Of a stretch of DNA of 64,000 nucleotides, positions 10,175-18,755 are shown one piece after another (the stretch's first letter is position 1; each line of letters starts with the position of its first letter). The notes beneath the pieces were generated by a model. That model did no database searches and was not told the DNA's origin. It was given only the letters and a program-made list of their open reading frames with translations. The stretch is from positions 3,586,001 through 3,650,000 of the forward strand of contig NZ_JBGGGT010000002.1 of NCBI RefSeq assembly GCF_041276405.1, read 5' to 3'. A program made the position numbers and the translations under genes. This DNA is from Microvirga sp. TS319. GTDB lineage: Bacteria > Pseudomonadota > Alphaproteobacteria > Rhizobiales > Beijerinckiaceae.

Positions 10175-11416
10175 TCAGGATTTAGGCCAACGGAAATCGT
10201 CCGCGCGTCCCGGGCGGGAACCCGGTGCGATGCCCGTGCGCAAAGCGCGCCTTACCGGATAGGCTTGATCGCCGCTGAGCTTCGGCGCACCGGAAACCAG
10301 GCTTCCACCCGGCGTCACGTCCTGGCGCGTCAGCGGCAGGACGGGACCGACGAGAGGCTTCATCGGGAGTGAAACCGGAGCGGCGGCATCGGGGAGCGCG
10401 GGAAGTGCGGCCTCGATGTCCACACCGCTCGTCGGAGCGGTCGCCACGGGCGTCCCGGTCCGCAGCGATTCCAGGATCTTCTTGATCTCCACATCCGCGA
10501 AAAACGCGATCTTGCGCGCGCCCGCCTTGGTGAAGGAAACGCCGTCGTCGGTGCGCAGCCGTGCCGGCTCGCCATCCACATCCGGTCCGGTGGAGGTATA
10601 GCGGTTCTCGTCGTCCACGAAGCCGGGGAAGATATCCACATAAGTCCCGCCGTGGCGCGGTACGCTCTCCTGGTAGACGTTGTTCATGTCCAGGAGCTCC
10701 TCCGAAAGCCTGCTGCTCTTCATGGGCGGCAGGCCGATCCAGATGACGGGAATGCCGCGCTCCTGGAAGGTATTCAGGATCCCGTCGATCCTTTTGCCGT
10801 AGAGATCCTTCCAACGGTCGGAGAGAAGCTCGACCCGTTCCTCTCCCTCCTGCAGGCTCTGCCGGTCGCTCAGGCCAAGCATGACGACGGCGACGGTCGC
10901 CTTCTGGCCGGAATCGAGGGTGGACTTGATGAAGTTCGGCCAATCCGCCGGGTCGCTTCGCACGAGATTGCTGCCGTTCCTGATCTTGCCGACGACGGCC
11001 ACATCCTGATTGTCGGCATAGACCGCCTCGAGGCCCTGGCGCGCGAACTCGGCGAGGGAATCGCCGAAGACCACGACATGGGTGCTGGGATCCACCTTGG
11101 GCTTTTCCGAGCGCGCGACCGGCGCCGGAGACGGCGCCTTGCGGGGCTTTGCCACGGGGGCGCGCACCGTCGGTGGCGGTTCGTCGGGAATGCCGAAGAA
11201 GCGGCGAAGGCTGAAACCCTGCTGGGGCTGCGCGGGCTGGACGAGCTTTCCCGGGTAGTAGCCCGGCGGATAGGCCCGGGGATCGCGGTAGGGTTGCGGC
11301 TGCTGTTGCTGCTGTTGCGGCGGATAATAATAGCCCTGCGCCACGACCGACGTCCCGCTTCCCAGGGCGAGAAGCAGGCTCAAGGCAACCAGACTTAGGA
11401 TCGTCAGCAACCGCAT
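10175..11416 (-). CDS. secreted SGNH/GDSL hydrolase-like protein, DUF459 family
   Basis: This protein of about 413 residues starts with a signal peptide (hydrophobic stretch LLTILSLVALSLLLAL ending near VVAQ). A Gln/Pro/Tyr-rich low-complexity linker with a run of six glutamines follows, then an SGNH fold. Block I is VVFGDSLAEF with the nucleophile Ser, and block III-like MLGLSDRQ replaces the usual Asn. The last block reads DGVSFTKAG, where most SGNH enzymes have D-x-x-H; here Ser stands in for His. The family acts on acyl or acetyl esters in the envelope, but activity here is uncertain. A GTG at 11428 is an alternative start. It shares direction with the upstream transglycosylase. Confidence 0.75.
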   Translation of the reverse strand: MRLLTILSLVALSLLLALGSGTSVVAQGYYYPPQQQQQQPQPYRDPRAYPPGYYPGKLVQPAQPQQGFSLRRFFGIPDEPPPTVRAPVAKPRKAPSPAPVARSEKPKVDPSTHVVVFGDSLAEFARQGLEAVYADNQDVAVVGKIRNGSNLVRSDPADWPNFIKSTLDSGQKATVAVVMLGLSDRQSLQEGEERVELLSDRWKDLYGKRIDGILNTFQERGIPVIWIGLPPMKSSRLSEELLDMNNVYQESVPRHGGTYVDIFPGFVDDENRYTSTGPDVDGEPARLRTDDGVSFTKAGARKIAFFADVEIKKILESLRTGTPVATAPTSGVDIEAALPALPDAAAPVSLPMKPLVGPVLPLTRQDVTPGGSLVSGAPKLSGDQAYPVRRALRTGIAPGSRPGRADDFRWPKS

Positions 11417-11470
11417 CGGTGGTTCCACAAGGTCCGCACCACCCAGTTTATAGAGCTTTTGCGGAACCTG

Positions 11471-12697
11471 TCAGCGGGCCGCACGCAATTCGCGCAAGAC
11501 CACGGAATCAGCATAGCCATCGGGAATTAAGCCACGCCTGAGCTGGAAGTTCCGCACGGCCTCCCGGGTCTTGGACCCGAATTTGCCGTCCGCCTCGCCC
11601 TCATAGAAGCCGAGCCGTGCGAGCCGCTGCTGCAATTCGTGGCGCTCATCCTTGTCGAGCATGGGCTGGTCCTTGGGCCAAGATCCCTGGATCGGCAGAC
11701 CTCCCATGATCCGATCGCCGAGATGGGCCACCCCCATGGCGTAGGCGTCCGAGGAATTGTAGCTCTTGATCACATCGTAGTTCTTCGTGACCAGGAAGGC
11801 CGGACCGCCGGCTCCGCCCGGCAGGAACAGGGTCGCCTCGCCGGATCGGGGCATGGCCTTTCCGTCGCTCCGGCTCAGGCCCAGGGTCTGCCATTGTGGA
11901 AAGGTCAGCGTCAGGTAACGGAAATCGAAGCGCGGCGGCAGCTTGATCTCGAAGCCCCAGGGCAGGCCCGGCTCCCAGCCCTGCTGGCGCAGGTAGTTGG
12001 CCGTCGAGGCCATGGCGTCCGGCACCGACGACCAGATATCGCGCACCCCGTCCCGGTTACCGTCGACGGCGTATTTCATGAAGCTCGAGGGCATGAACTG
12101 GGTCTGGCCCATGGCCCCGGCCCAGGAGCCCAGCATCTTGTCGCGGCTGATATGCTCCTCCTCCAGGATCTGGAGGGCGATGAGGAGCTCTTCCTTGAAG
12201 AAATCTGCGCGATAGCCCGTATAGGCGAGCGTCGCGAGGGCCCGCACGACGTAGATGGAGCCGGTGAAGCTGCCGAAATTGGTCTCCATGCCCCAGACGC
12301 CGAGAACCACGGAACGGGGAACGCCATATGTCTTTTCGATGGCCGCCAGGGTCTTCGGCCATTCGGCCGCCATGTCACGGCCGCGCTGCAGGCGCTGGGC
12401 CGATACCGCACCGTTGACGTAGTCCCAGATAGGACGGACGAATTCGGACTGCTTCCGGGTGAGCGCGATGATCTTCGGATCGGGCGCAACGCCCCGGAAA
12501 GCCTCCTCGAAGGTGGCGCGGGAAACCCCGCGCGCCTTGGCGGCCGGCCACAGGCCCTGCACGAAACGCTGGAACCCCGCTTCCGACACGGCCTGCGCCT
12601 GAGCGGGCCGCACCAGGCCCTCCACGCCCATTGTGACGCTCAGACCGAGAAGGAGGGCGCCGCAGAAGCGGCGGACCGAGGGAAGCGGCAGATGCAT
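11471..12697 (-). CDS. lytic murein transglycosylase, MltB type with peptidoglycan-binding domain
   Basis: This 408-residue periplasmic enzyme cleaves the MurNAc-GlcNAc bond of peptidoglycan with 1,6-anhydro product. A signal peptide occupies about residues 1-35 (ends near PAQAQA; no lipobox). The SLT_2 domain contains catalytic Glu138 in GVWGMETNFG, with GAMGQTQFMPSSF downstream. A C-terminal peptidoglycan-binding helix bundle (about 340-405: LQQRLARLGFYEGEADGKFG) anchors it to the wall. The gene lies just upstream of the DUF459 gene on the same strand with a short gap, so both envelope genes may share a transcript. Confidence 0.93.
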   Translation of the reverse strand: MHLPLPSVRRFCGALLLGLSVTMGVEGLVRPAQAQAVSEAGFQRFVQGLWPAAKARGVSRATFEEAFRGVAPDPKIIALTRKQSEFVRPIWDYVNGAVSAQRLQRGRDMAAEWPKTLAAIEKTYGVPRSVVLGVWGMETNFGSFTGSIYVVRALATLAYTGYRADFFKEELLIALQILEEEHISRDKMLGSWAGAMGQTQFMPSSFMKYAVDGNRDGVRDIWSSVPDAMASTANYLRQQGWEPGLPWGFEIKLPPRFDFRYLTLTFPQWQTLGLSRSDGKAMPRSGEATLFLPGGAGGPAFLVTKNYDVIKSYNSSDAYAMGVAHLGDRIMGGLPIQGSWPKDQPMLDKDERHELQQRLARLGFYEGEADGKFGSKTREAVRNFQLRRGLIPDGYADSVVLRELRAAR

Positions 12698-12770
12698 GAA
12701 TGTCGCTCACGGAAACAGGACAGAATTGTCCGGCCATTGCGACACGAAGAGAGTTAACAGCCAGTTGACA

Positions 12771-12949
12771 GAGCATCGGACGTGAAAAGTGGACTTGCAC
12801 TTTTGGGATTGCATCCGAGGCTCTCTTCCTGGAAAGAGCGCATCGTTCTTGCGAAAATCCGGGGCCACTTTTTCGCACGATGCTCCTTCTTGGACAGAGC
12901 GCATCGTTCTTGCGAAAAACCGGGGCCGCTTTTTCGCACGATGCGCTAG
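12771..12949. repeat. dispersed palindromic repeat cluster 2
   Basis: There are three units. The first (GAGCATCGGACGTGAAAAG... ACTTTTGGGATTGCATCCGA) folds on itself. The next two, near 12835 and 12896, are close copies starting GAGCGCATCGTTCTTGCGAA and ending TTTTTCGCACGATGC, spaced about 61 bases apart. The cluster fills the gap between the transglycosylase promoter side and the galE stop. Confidence 0.85.
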
Positions 12950-12956
12950 CGGGGGG

Positions 12957-13943
12957 TTATGCGCCCTTCCGTTCCGCCAGGGTCCGTTCCCAGCGCAGGG
13001 CCTGTTCGACGATTTCCGCCAGATCGTCGTGCTGCGGCTCCCAGCCGAGAGCGCGAATCCTGTCAACCTGGGCCACGAGCCGGGCCGGGTCACCCGGACG
13101 GCGGGGACTGAGCCGCACGTCGAAATCGACCCCGGCGACGCGTTTCACCACATCCACAACCTCCAGCACCGAGGCACCGTGGCCGTAACCGCAGTTCAGC
13201 ACGGCACAATCGCCGCCGGCACGCAGGGATCTCAGGGCCGCGAGGTGCGCGCGGGCGAGGTCGTTCACCTGGACGTAGTCGCGGATGCAGGTCCCGTCCG
13301 GCGTCGGGTAGTCCGTGCCGAAGACATCGAGATAGGGGCGCTGCCCGAGAGCGGCCTGAGCAGCCACTTTGATAAGATGAGTGGCCTGAGGCGTCGATTG
13401 GCCGGAGCGCCCCTTCGGGTCCGCTCCAGCCACGTTGAAGTAGCGCAGGATGGCATAGCGCAGGCCGTGGGCCGAATGGGCGTCCTGGAGCATCCATTCG
13501 CTCATGAGCTTGCTGCGCCCATAGGGATTGATCGGGACCAGAGGCCGGTCTTCGGACAGAAGCGGCGCATCGGCGTTGCCGTAGACCGCGGCCGTGGACG
13601 AGAAGACGAAGTTCGTGATCCCGGTCCGGACCGCCGTCTCGATCAGAGCCCGGGTCTTCACAGTATTGTTGAAATAGTACCCTAAGGGATCGGTGACCGA
13701 TTCAGGCACCACGATCCGGGCGGCGAAATGCAGGATGCTGTCGATCCCATACTCCTCGATGACCTTGGCCACCAGAGCCTGGTCGCCCACATCGCCTACG
13801 ACGAGAGCGGTGTCCTGAGGAACGGCCCAGCGGAAACCCGTGGAGAGGTCGTCGAGAACCACCACCGGCTCGCCTGCATCGAGCAGCTCGAGCACCATAT
13901 GGCTGCCGATATAGCCCGCGCCGCCCGTGACCAGTACCGCCAT
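12957..13943 (-). CDS. galE: UDP-glucose 4-epimerase
   Basis: This 328-residue extended SDR enzyme interconverts UDP-glucose and UDP-galactose for polysaccharide synthesis. The NAD-binding motif TGGAGYIGSH lies at residues 6-15. The catalytic Ser/Thr region is FSSTAAVYG (114-122), and Tyr141 and Lys145 form the YxxxK pair in NPYGRSK. Length is standard. The ATG at 13943 is preceded by GGAGGA. galU lies divergently next door and makes the UDP-glucose substrate, so the pair is functionally linked though not an operon. Confidence 0.95.
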   Translation of the reverse strand: MAVLVTGGAGYIGSHMVLELLDAGEPVVVLDDLSTGFRWAVPQDTALVVGDVGDQALVAKVIEEYGIDSILHFAARIVVPESVTDPLGYYFNNTVKTRALIETAVRTGITNFVFSSTAAVYGNADAPLLSEDRPLVPINPYGRSKLMSEWMLQDAHSAHGLRYAILRYFNVAGADPKGRSGQSTPQATHLIKVAAQAALGQRPYLDVFGTDYPTPDGTCIRDYVQVNDLARAHLAALRSLRAGGDCAVLNCGYGHGASVLEVVDVVKRVAGVDFDVRLSPRRPGDPARLVAQVDRIRALGWEPQHDDLAEIVEQALRWERTLAERKGA

Positions 13944-14190
13944 ATCCGTCCTCCTCGAAACCTGCCTATCCGGAGCATCGGGCGAGGCCCGTTTTTCCTC
14001 CGATGCTCGCGGAATCTAACCAGAACGCTTCAGCTTCGATTCAGGTCCGGAGCCTCAAAGAAGATTCGACGCTGATGCAACGAGGCGGCACATCCGGCGT
14101 TATTGAAGCCTAAGCTTGACTGTGGACGGTTTCCTTTTCCTTGTCTTGCTTTAGATTGTCCCCCTTCCCTGCCCAAACATGGCTTGATCG

Positions 14191-15057
14191 ATGAAGCGCA
14201 TTCGCAAAGCAGTCCTTCCTGTTGCCGGTCTCGGCACCCGTTTCCTTCCGGCCACCAAGGCCGTGCCGAAGGAGATGCTGTGCGTGGTGGACCGGCCCGT
14301 GGTGCAGCATGTGGTGGATGAGGCTCGGGCCGCAGGAATCGAGCATTTCATCTTCGTCACCGGACGCGGCAAGGCCGTGATCGAAGACCATTTCGACATC
14401 GCCTACGAGCTGAACAAGACCCTCGAGGCCCGCGGCAAGACGAAGGAGCTGGAGCTCCTGGCCAAGGACCAGCCGAAGGCCGGCCAGACGAGCTTCACGC
14501 GCCAGCAGGAGCCCTTGGGGCTCGGCCATGCCGTCTGGTGCGCCCGCGAACTGGTGGGCGACGAGCCCTTCGCGGTCCTTCTTCCCGACATGCTCAGCCG
14601 CGGCTCGATGGAGCAGATGCTGGCGGCCTATGAAAAGCACGGCGGCAACATCATCGCCGTGGAGGAGGTGCCCGAGGATCAGACCCATCAATACGGCATC
14701 GTCTCGGTGGGCCAGGAATTCGGCCAGACTTTCGAGATCACCGGCATGGTGGAGAAACCCCCGAAGGGAACCGCGCCGTCGAACTACATCATCTCAGGCC
14801 GCTACATTCTGCAGCCTGAGATCTTCGACCTTTTGTCGAACCAGGAGCGTGGCGCTGGCAACGAGATCCAGCTTACCGACTCCATGATCCGCCTGATGAA
14901 GGACCAGAAGTTCTTCGGCATGAAGTACGAAGGCACGACCTACGACACGGGCTCCAAGGTCGGCTTCCTCATGGCCAACGTGGCCTATGCCCTCGAGCGA
15001 GAGGACCTCGGACCCGCCTTCCGGCAGGAGCTCGAAGCCTTCCTGCGCCAAACGTAA
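14191..15057 (+). CDS. galU: UTP--glucose-1-phosphate uridylyltransferase
   Basis: This 288-residue nucleotidyltransferase makes UDP-glucose from UTP and glucose-1-phosphate. The N-terminal signature [17 protein letters not shown] (about 14-30) is the nucleotide-binding loop with the catalytic Lys. [13 protein letters not shown] and GMVEKPPKG are family motifs further along. The start at 14191 has no strong Shine-Dalgarno but begins the conserved [13 protein letters not shown]. It sits divergent to galE across a 247-base gap and is followed by repeat cluster 3. Confidence 0.96.
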   Translation: MKRIRKAVLPVAGLGTRFLPATKAVPKEMLCVVDRPVVQHVVDEARAAGIEHFIFVTGRGKAVIEDHFDIAYELNKTLEARGKTKELELLAKDQPKAGQTSFTRQQEPLGLGHAVWCARELVGDEPFAVLLPDMLSRGSMEQMLAAYEKHGGNIIAVEEVPEDQTHQYGIVSVGQEFGQTFEITGMVEKPPKGTAPSNYIISGRYILQPEIFDLLSNQERGAGNEIQLTDSMIRLMKDQKFFGMKYEGTTYDTGSKVGFLMANVAYALEREDLGPAFRQELEAFLRQT

Positions 15058-15094
15058 TCAGGTTTCAGGGTTACCTATGGCCGCCCTCCTATGC

Positions 15095-15273
15095 TAGAGC
15101 ATCGGACCCAAAAGTGGCTTTGCACTTCTGGGATCGGGTCCGATGCTCACTCCTCGATCAGCGAACGCAAGAGTGGAAACCGGTTTTGCGTGAAAAGATT
15201 CTCAAGGACATAGACTTGAGGAGCGCATCGTCCTTGCGAAAAACCGGGTCCACTTTTTCGCACGATGCGCTAT
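15095..15273. repeat. dispersed palindromic repeat cluster 3
   Basis: This mosaic of three units fills the gap between galU and the isomerase gene. A foldback TAGAGCATCGGACCCAAAAG... GGGTCCGATGCTC comes first, then a GCGAACGCAAGAGTGGAAACCGG/TTGCGTGAAAAGATTCTCAAGG unit, then GAGCGCATCGTCCTTGCGAA... TTTTTCGCACGATGCGC. The end lies only about ten bases before the isomerase start codon, so the repeat forms part of its leader. Confidence 0.85.
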
Positions 15274-15282
15274 AGGGCGGCC

Positions 15283-16278
15283 ATGTCACTTGCACAGACT
15301 CAATCCCCTTCGCCCGACCAGGCGGTCGCTTCGGCCCTTCGCACCCTCGACACCGAGCGCGAGGGTCTGACCGTGCTGATGGAGGCCGTCGGCAACGGGC
15401 TCGGCCCTCTCTTCACCGCCGCCGTCGAGACGATCGCCTCCGCCAAGGGGCGCGTGATCGTCACCGGCATGGGCAAATCCGGCCATGTGGGCCGCAAGAT
15501 CGCCGCCACCTTCGCGTCCACCGGCACTCCCGCCTATTACGTTCATCCGGCGGAAGCGAGCCACGGCGACCTCGGCATGGTGCAGGCCGACGACGTGATC
15601 CTCGCCCTGTCCTGGTCGGGAGAAACGGCGGAACTCGCCGACGTCATCGGCTATGCCAAGCGCTTCCGGGTTCCTTTGATCGCATTCACGTCGAGTGCGG
15701 ACTCGACCCTGGGCCAGGCCGCCGATATCTGCCTGTCTCTCCCGAAGGCCAAGGAGGCCTGCCCCAACGGGCTCGCGCCCACCACCTCCACCACCATTCA
15801 GCTCGCCCTCGGCGATGCCCTCGCCATCGCGCTGCTCGAGAGACGCGGCTTCACGGCCGAGAATTTCCGCGTGTTCCACCCGGGCGGCAAGCTCGGCGCG
15901 CGCCTGAAGCTCGTGCGCGACATTATGCACAAGAACGAGCGCCTGCCGGTCATCGGCATCGACGCCCGCATGGATCAGGCCATTGAGGAGATCGGCCGCA
16001 AGGGCTTCGGTTCGGTCATCGTGGTGAATGGGGACGGCACGCTCGCCGGCATCGTCACGGACGGCGATCTGCGCCGTAACCTCCGCCGCGATCTCGGCAG
16101 CCTTCCGGTGACCGCCATCATGACCCGCACGCCGCGCACCATCGCGCCGGATGCCCTGGTGGCCACCGCTCTTGAGATTGAGGAAACCGCGCGCATCACC
16201 GCGCTGATCGTGGTCGAGAACGACAAGCCCGTCGGCCTCGTGCACTATCTCGATCTGCTGCGGGCGGGCGCCGCCTGA
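15283..16278 (+). CDS. kdsD: arabinose-5-phosphate isomerase, KpsF/GutQ/KdsD family
   Basis: This 331-residue protein interconverts ribulose-5-phosphate and arabinose-5-phosphate, the first step to Kdo for lipopolysaccharide. The N-terminal SIS domain shows VTGMGKSGHVGRK (about 60-72) and SWSGETAEL, with SGHV and the THPAEASHGD-like YVHPAEASHGDLG segment typical of the family. Two CBS domains fill the C-terminal third (from RDIMHKNERLPVIG). The ATG at 15283 is preferred to the upstream in-frame ATG at 15265 because the latter lies inside the repeat palindrome. Gene symbol by family; capsule-specific KpsF cannot be excluded. Confidence 0.92.
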   Translation: MSLAQTQSPSPDQAVASALRTLDTEREGLTVLMEAVGNGLGPLFTAAVETIASAKGRVIVTGMGKSGHVGRKIAATFASTGTPAYYVHPAEASHGDLGMVQADDVILALSWSGETAELADVIGYAKRFRVPLIAFTSSADSTLGQAADICLSLPKAKEACPNGLAPTTSTTIQLALGDALAIALLERRGFTAENFRVFHPGGKLGARLKLVRDIMHKNERLPVIGIDARMDQAIEEIGRKGFGSVIVVNGDGTLAGIVTDGDLRRNLRRDLGSLPVTAIMTRTPRTIAPDALVATALEIEETARITALIVVENDKPVGLVHYLDLLRAGAA

Positions 16279-16280
16279 CG

Positions 16281-16382
16281 GCATCGGGTTTGAAATCGAA
16301 CCCTCGTTCGATGCACTCTTTCCAAAAAGGGAGCATCGAATGGAATCCCAAAAGTGGCCTCAACTTTTGCGTTCGATGCTCG
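16281..16382. repeat. dispersed palindromic repeat cluster 4
   Basis: Two foldback units carry GGGTTTGAAATCGAACCC and GAGCATCGAATGGAATCCCAAAAGTGG... CTTTTGCGTTCGATGCTC. They begin two bases after the isomerase stop and end close to the GST stop, between convergent genes. Confidence 0.8.
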
Positions 16383-16396
16383 AGCCTCTCGTTCGG

Positions 16397-17050
16397 TCAG
16401 TCGCGATCCGGGGCTCCGAGTGGAAAGAACGGACGGAAGGGCCTGGCCTCGTCGACGGCCCGGGCGAAGGACGGCCGCGCGAGAAGGCGTTCGCGGTAGG
16501 CGCGGACACCGGCATGCTCCGCCCCGATCGGGTGCGCCCAATCGGCATAGAACAGCGATGGAGCGGCAGCGCAATCAGCCATGCTGAACGCCTGCCCGGC
16601 CGCCCATTCGCGCCCGGCCATCGCGCGATCGAGCCATGCATAAGCCGTATCGAGCATTCGCCTGGCCTCGGCGACGCCATAGGGATCGCGGTCCGTCTCC
16701 GGGCGCAGACGATCCAGCACGATCTTCTGCATCGGCGTCATGACGTAATGATCGAAGAAGCGGTCCATCGTCCGCACGTCGAGGGCCATGCGCGGATCTG
16801 CGGGAACGAGCGCCACGGGTCCGGGGTGGAAAAGGCCGAGATGCTCGATGATGATGGTCGCCTCGACCACCGTGCGCTCACCGTCGACGAGAACCGGAAA
16901 CCGCCTGATCGGCCAAAGCGATGCCAGTTCCGCATGCGTCGCTTCGTTGTCGAGCATGCGGTATTCGAAGGGAAGGTCGTTCTCGTAGAGCGCAGTCAGA
17001 ACCTTCTGGCAATAGGACGAGAACGGATGCGCATACAACGTCAAGGTCAT
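16397..17050 (-). CDS. glutathione S-transferase family protein
   Basis: This protein of about 217 residues has an N-terminal thioredoxin-fold GST domain (MTLTLYAHPFSSYCQK, with SSYC at 11-14 as candidate catalytic residues; RRFPVLVDGE as the cis-Pro loop; VVEATIIIEHL as the glutathione gamma-glutamyl site). An all-helical C-terminal domain with FSMADCAAAP follows. Substrate is unknown. GGGAG lies ten bases before the chosen ATG. An upstream ATG at 17074 overlaps the nfeD stop as ATGA and is a plausible coupled start. It is the last gene of the SPFH-NfeD-GST unit. Confidence 0.87.
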   Translation of the reverse strand: MTLTLYAHPFSSYCQKVLTALYENDLPFEYRMLDNEATHAELASLWPIRRFPVLVDGERTVVEATIIIEHLGLFHPGPVALVPADPRMALDVRTMDRFFDHYVMTPMQKIVLDRLRPETDRDPYGVAEARRMLDTAYAWLDRAMAGREWAAGQAFSMADCAAAPSLFYADWAHPIGAEHAGVRAYRERLLARPSFARAVDEARPFRPFFPLGAPDRD

Positions 17051-17070
17051 GTGTATTCGGCTCCCATTGG

Positions 17071-17520
17071 TCATGGATCGTCTACGATGAGCGTCGAGCC
17101 CTCCACGCGCACGACGCGGACCCTTGCGCCTTTCAGACGGTCGGTGCCCGTGACTCGCCACGAGCTGTCATCGACACGGATGCGCCCTTCCCCGCCCGTA
17201 ATCGGCGTTTCGAGCGTGAATACGCGCCCCACGAGGGCTTGGCCGCGCTGATTGAGGTATGGCTCGCCCTGCTCGGGCAGCACTTTCGGGCGCGTCACGA
17301 GCCGTCCCGTGATCACCGCCGCCACGGCAAGCAGGGCAAAGACGAGAGCGGCCGCCTGCCAGGTGAGATCGAGCGCCGCATCGAGCAGGCCCGTCGCAAG
17401 CGCGGCGAGCCCCAGCCAGAGAAAGAAGATGCCGGGCGCCAGCAATTCCACACCGATCAGCACGAGGCCGAGGACGATCCAGTTCCAGGCGCCGAGACCG
17501 ACGAGGGCATCCCGGATCAT
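17071..17520 (-). CDS. NfeD family membrane protein
   Basis: This 149-residue short-type NfeD protein has two or three hydrophobic helices (LGAWNWIVLGLVLIGVELL, IFFLWLGLAALATGLL, AAALVFALLAVAAV). A C-terminal OB-fold domain of about 60 residues (GRVFTLETPITGGEGRIRVDDSSWRV) follows. NfeD proteins partner with SPFH proteins in membrane microdomains. The start codon overlaps the SPFH stop by four bases (ATGA), so translation is coupled to that gene, supporting a complex. Confidence 0.92.
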   Translation of the reverse strand: MIRDALVGLGAWNWIVLGLVLIGVELLAPGIFFLWLGLAALATGLLDAALDLTWQAAALVFALLAVAAVITGRLVTRPKVLPEQGEPYLNQRGQALVGRVFTLETPITGGEGRIRVDDSSWRVTGTDRLKGARVRVVRVEGSTLIVDDP

Positions 17521-18506
17521 GAGCGCTCCGATCCCTTCGCCACCGCGGGCACGCTTCGCGCGGACTTCGAGGCTGCCGTACTGCCATCCCCGCCGAAGAC
17601 GGATCGGGTGAGCTCCGCGATACCTCCGAGCGTGCCGGCAAGGCCTGCCGCTTCGATGGGCACGATCACGACCTTCTGGTTGGGAGCCGTGGCGATGCTG
17701 CGGATGGCATCGATGTACTTTTCCGCCACGATGAAATTGGCTGCTGCGAGATCGCCGCGCGTGATCGCGTCGCTGACCATGCCGGTCGCCTTGGCCTCGG
17801 CTTCGGCAAGGCGCTCGCGCGCTTCCGCGTCGCGAAACGCCGCCTCCTTGCGCCCTTCCGCCGAGAGGATCAGCGCCTGCTTCTCGCCCTCGGCTCTTAG
17901 AATTTCCGACTGACGCATGCCTTCGGCCTCGAGCACGGCGGCGCGCTTCTCGCGCTCGGCTTTCATCTGCCGGGCCATGGCCCCGGCGACGTCTGCAGGC
18001 GGGACGATGTCGCGGATCTCGACGCGGGTGACCTTCGCGCCCCAGGGAGAAGCCGCCGCATCGACGACGCGCAGCAGCCGCTCGTTGATTTCGTCACGGT
18101 GAGACAGAAGCTGATCGAGATCCATGGAGCCCACGACCGTGCGGATGTTGGTCGTGGTCAGCACCATGAGCGCCTGGTGAAGATCGGCCACCTCGTAGGA
18201 AGCGCGCGCTGCATCGAGGACCTGGAAGAACGCCACTGCATCGATGGTAACGCCCGCATTGTCGCGCGTGAAGGCCTCCTGGCTCGGAACGTCGAGCACC
18301 CGCTCCATGACGTTCACCTTCTTACCTACCTGCTCGATATAGGGAACGATCAGGGCAAGACCCGGGGTGAGCGTGCGCGAGTAGCGTCCGAACCGCTCCA
18401 CCGTATAGGCATACCCTTGCGGTACCGTCCTCACGCCCATGGCGATCGTCACCACGACGACGAGCACCAGAACGATGACGAAGATGTCGAAACCACCGAG
18501 CAGCAT
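17517..18506 (-). CDS. SPFH/Band 7 (stomatin-like) membrane protein
   Basis: This 329-residue stomatin-like protein resembles QmcA. One N-terminal membrane segment (FDIFVIVLVLVVVVTIAMGV, about 5-24) is followed by the SPFH domain (MERVLDVPSQEAFTRDNAGVTIDAV), then an Ala/Glu-rich coiled coil (about 185-245), which drives oligomer rings. It is the first gene of a unit with nfeD and possibly the GST gene, read leftward. A role in membrane organisation or protease (FtsH/HtpX-type) control is family knowledge, not shown here. Confidence 0.93.
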   Translation of the reverse strand: MLLGGFDIFVIVLVLVVVVTIAMGVRTVPQGYAYTVERFGRYSRTLTPGLALIVPYIEQVGKKVNVMERVLDVPSQEAFTRDNAGVTIDAVAFFQVLDAARASYEVADLHQALMVLTTTNIRTVVGSMDLDQLLSHRDEINERLLRVVDAAASPWGAKVTRVEIRDIVPPADVAGAMARQMKAEREKRAAVLEAEGMRQSEILRAEGEKQALILSAEGRKEAAFRDAEARERLAEAEAKATGMVSDAITRGDLAAANFIVAEKYIDAIRSIATAPNQKVVIVPIEAAGLAGTLGGIAELTRSVFGGDGSTAASKSARSVPAVAKGSERS

Positions 18507-18567
18507 GGATCCCCCAAAGCAACGCCGTTGCAGCAGAGGCAGGCTATCCGATGGAAGCAGAAGTTCC

Positions 18568-18690
18568 TAGAGCATCGGACGCGGGAAGTGGATTCCACTT
18601 CCGGGATTGCATCCGATGCCCCCTCTATGGAACAGCGCATCGTTCGAGCGGACCCGAAGGGCCACGTTCGTGAAAACTCGGGCCTTTTCA
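18568..18690. repeat. dispersed palindromic repeat cluster 5
   Basis: One clear foldback unit (TAGAGCATCGGACGCGGGAA... TTGCATCCGATGC) and one degenerate GCGCATCGTTCGAGCGGACC unit lie in the divergent gap between the SPFH and AlaX genes. Confidence 0.75.
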
Positions 18691-18755
18691 TGCGTGACAT
18701 ACTGGAGGCTTCGAGCCGAGCTGCTATTCTTGCTCCTCATTGTACGAGGCCCGCC

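Noticed and set aside
18099..18755. Long N-terminal extension of the AlaX frame
   Set aside because: The extension is antisense to the SPFH gene and crosses a repeat cluster. The conserved domain starts at the ATG at 18756.
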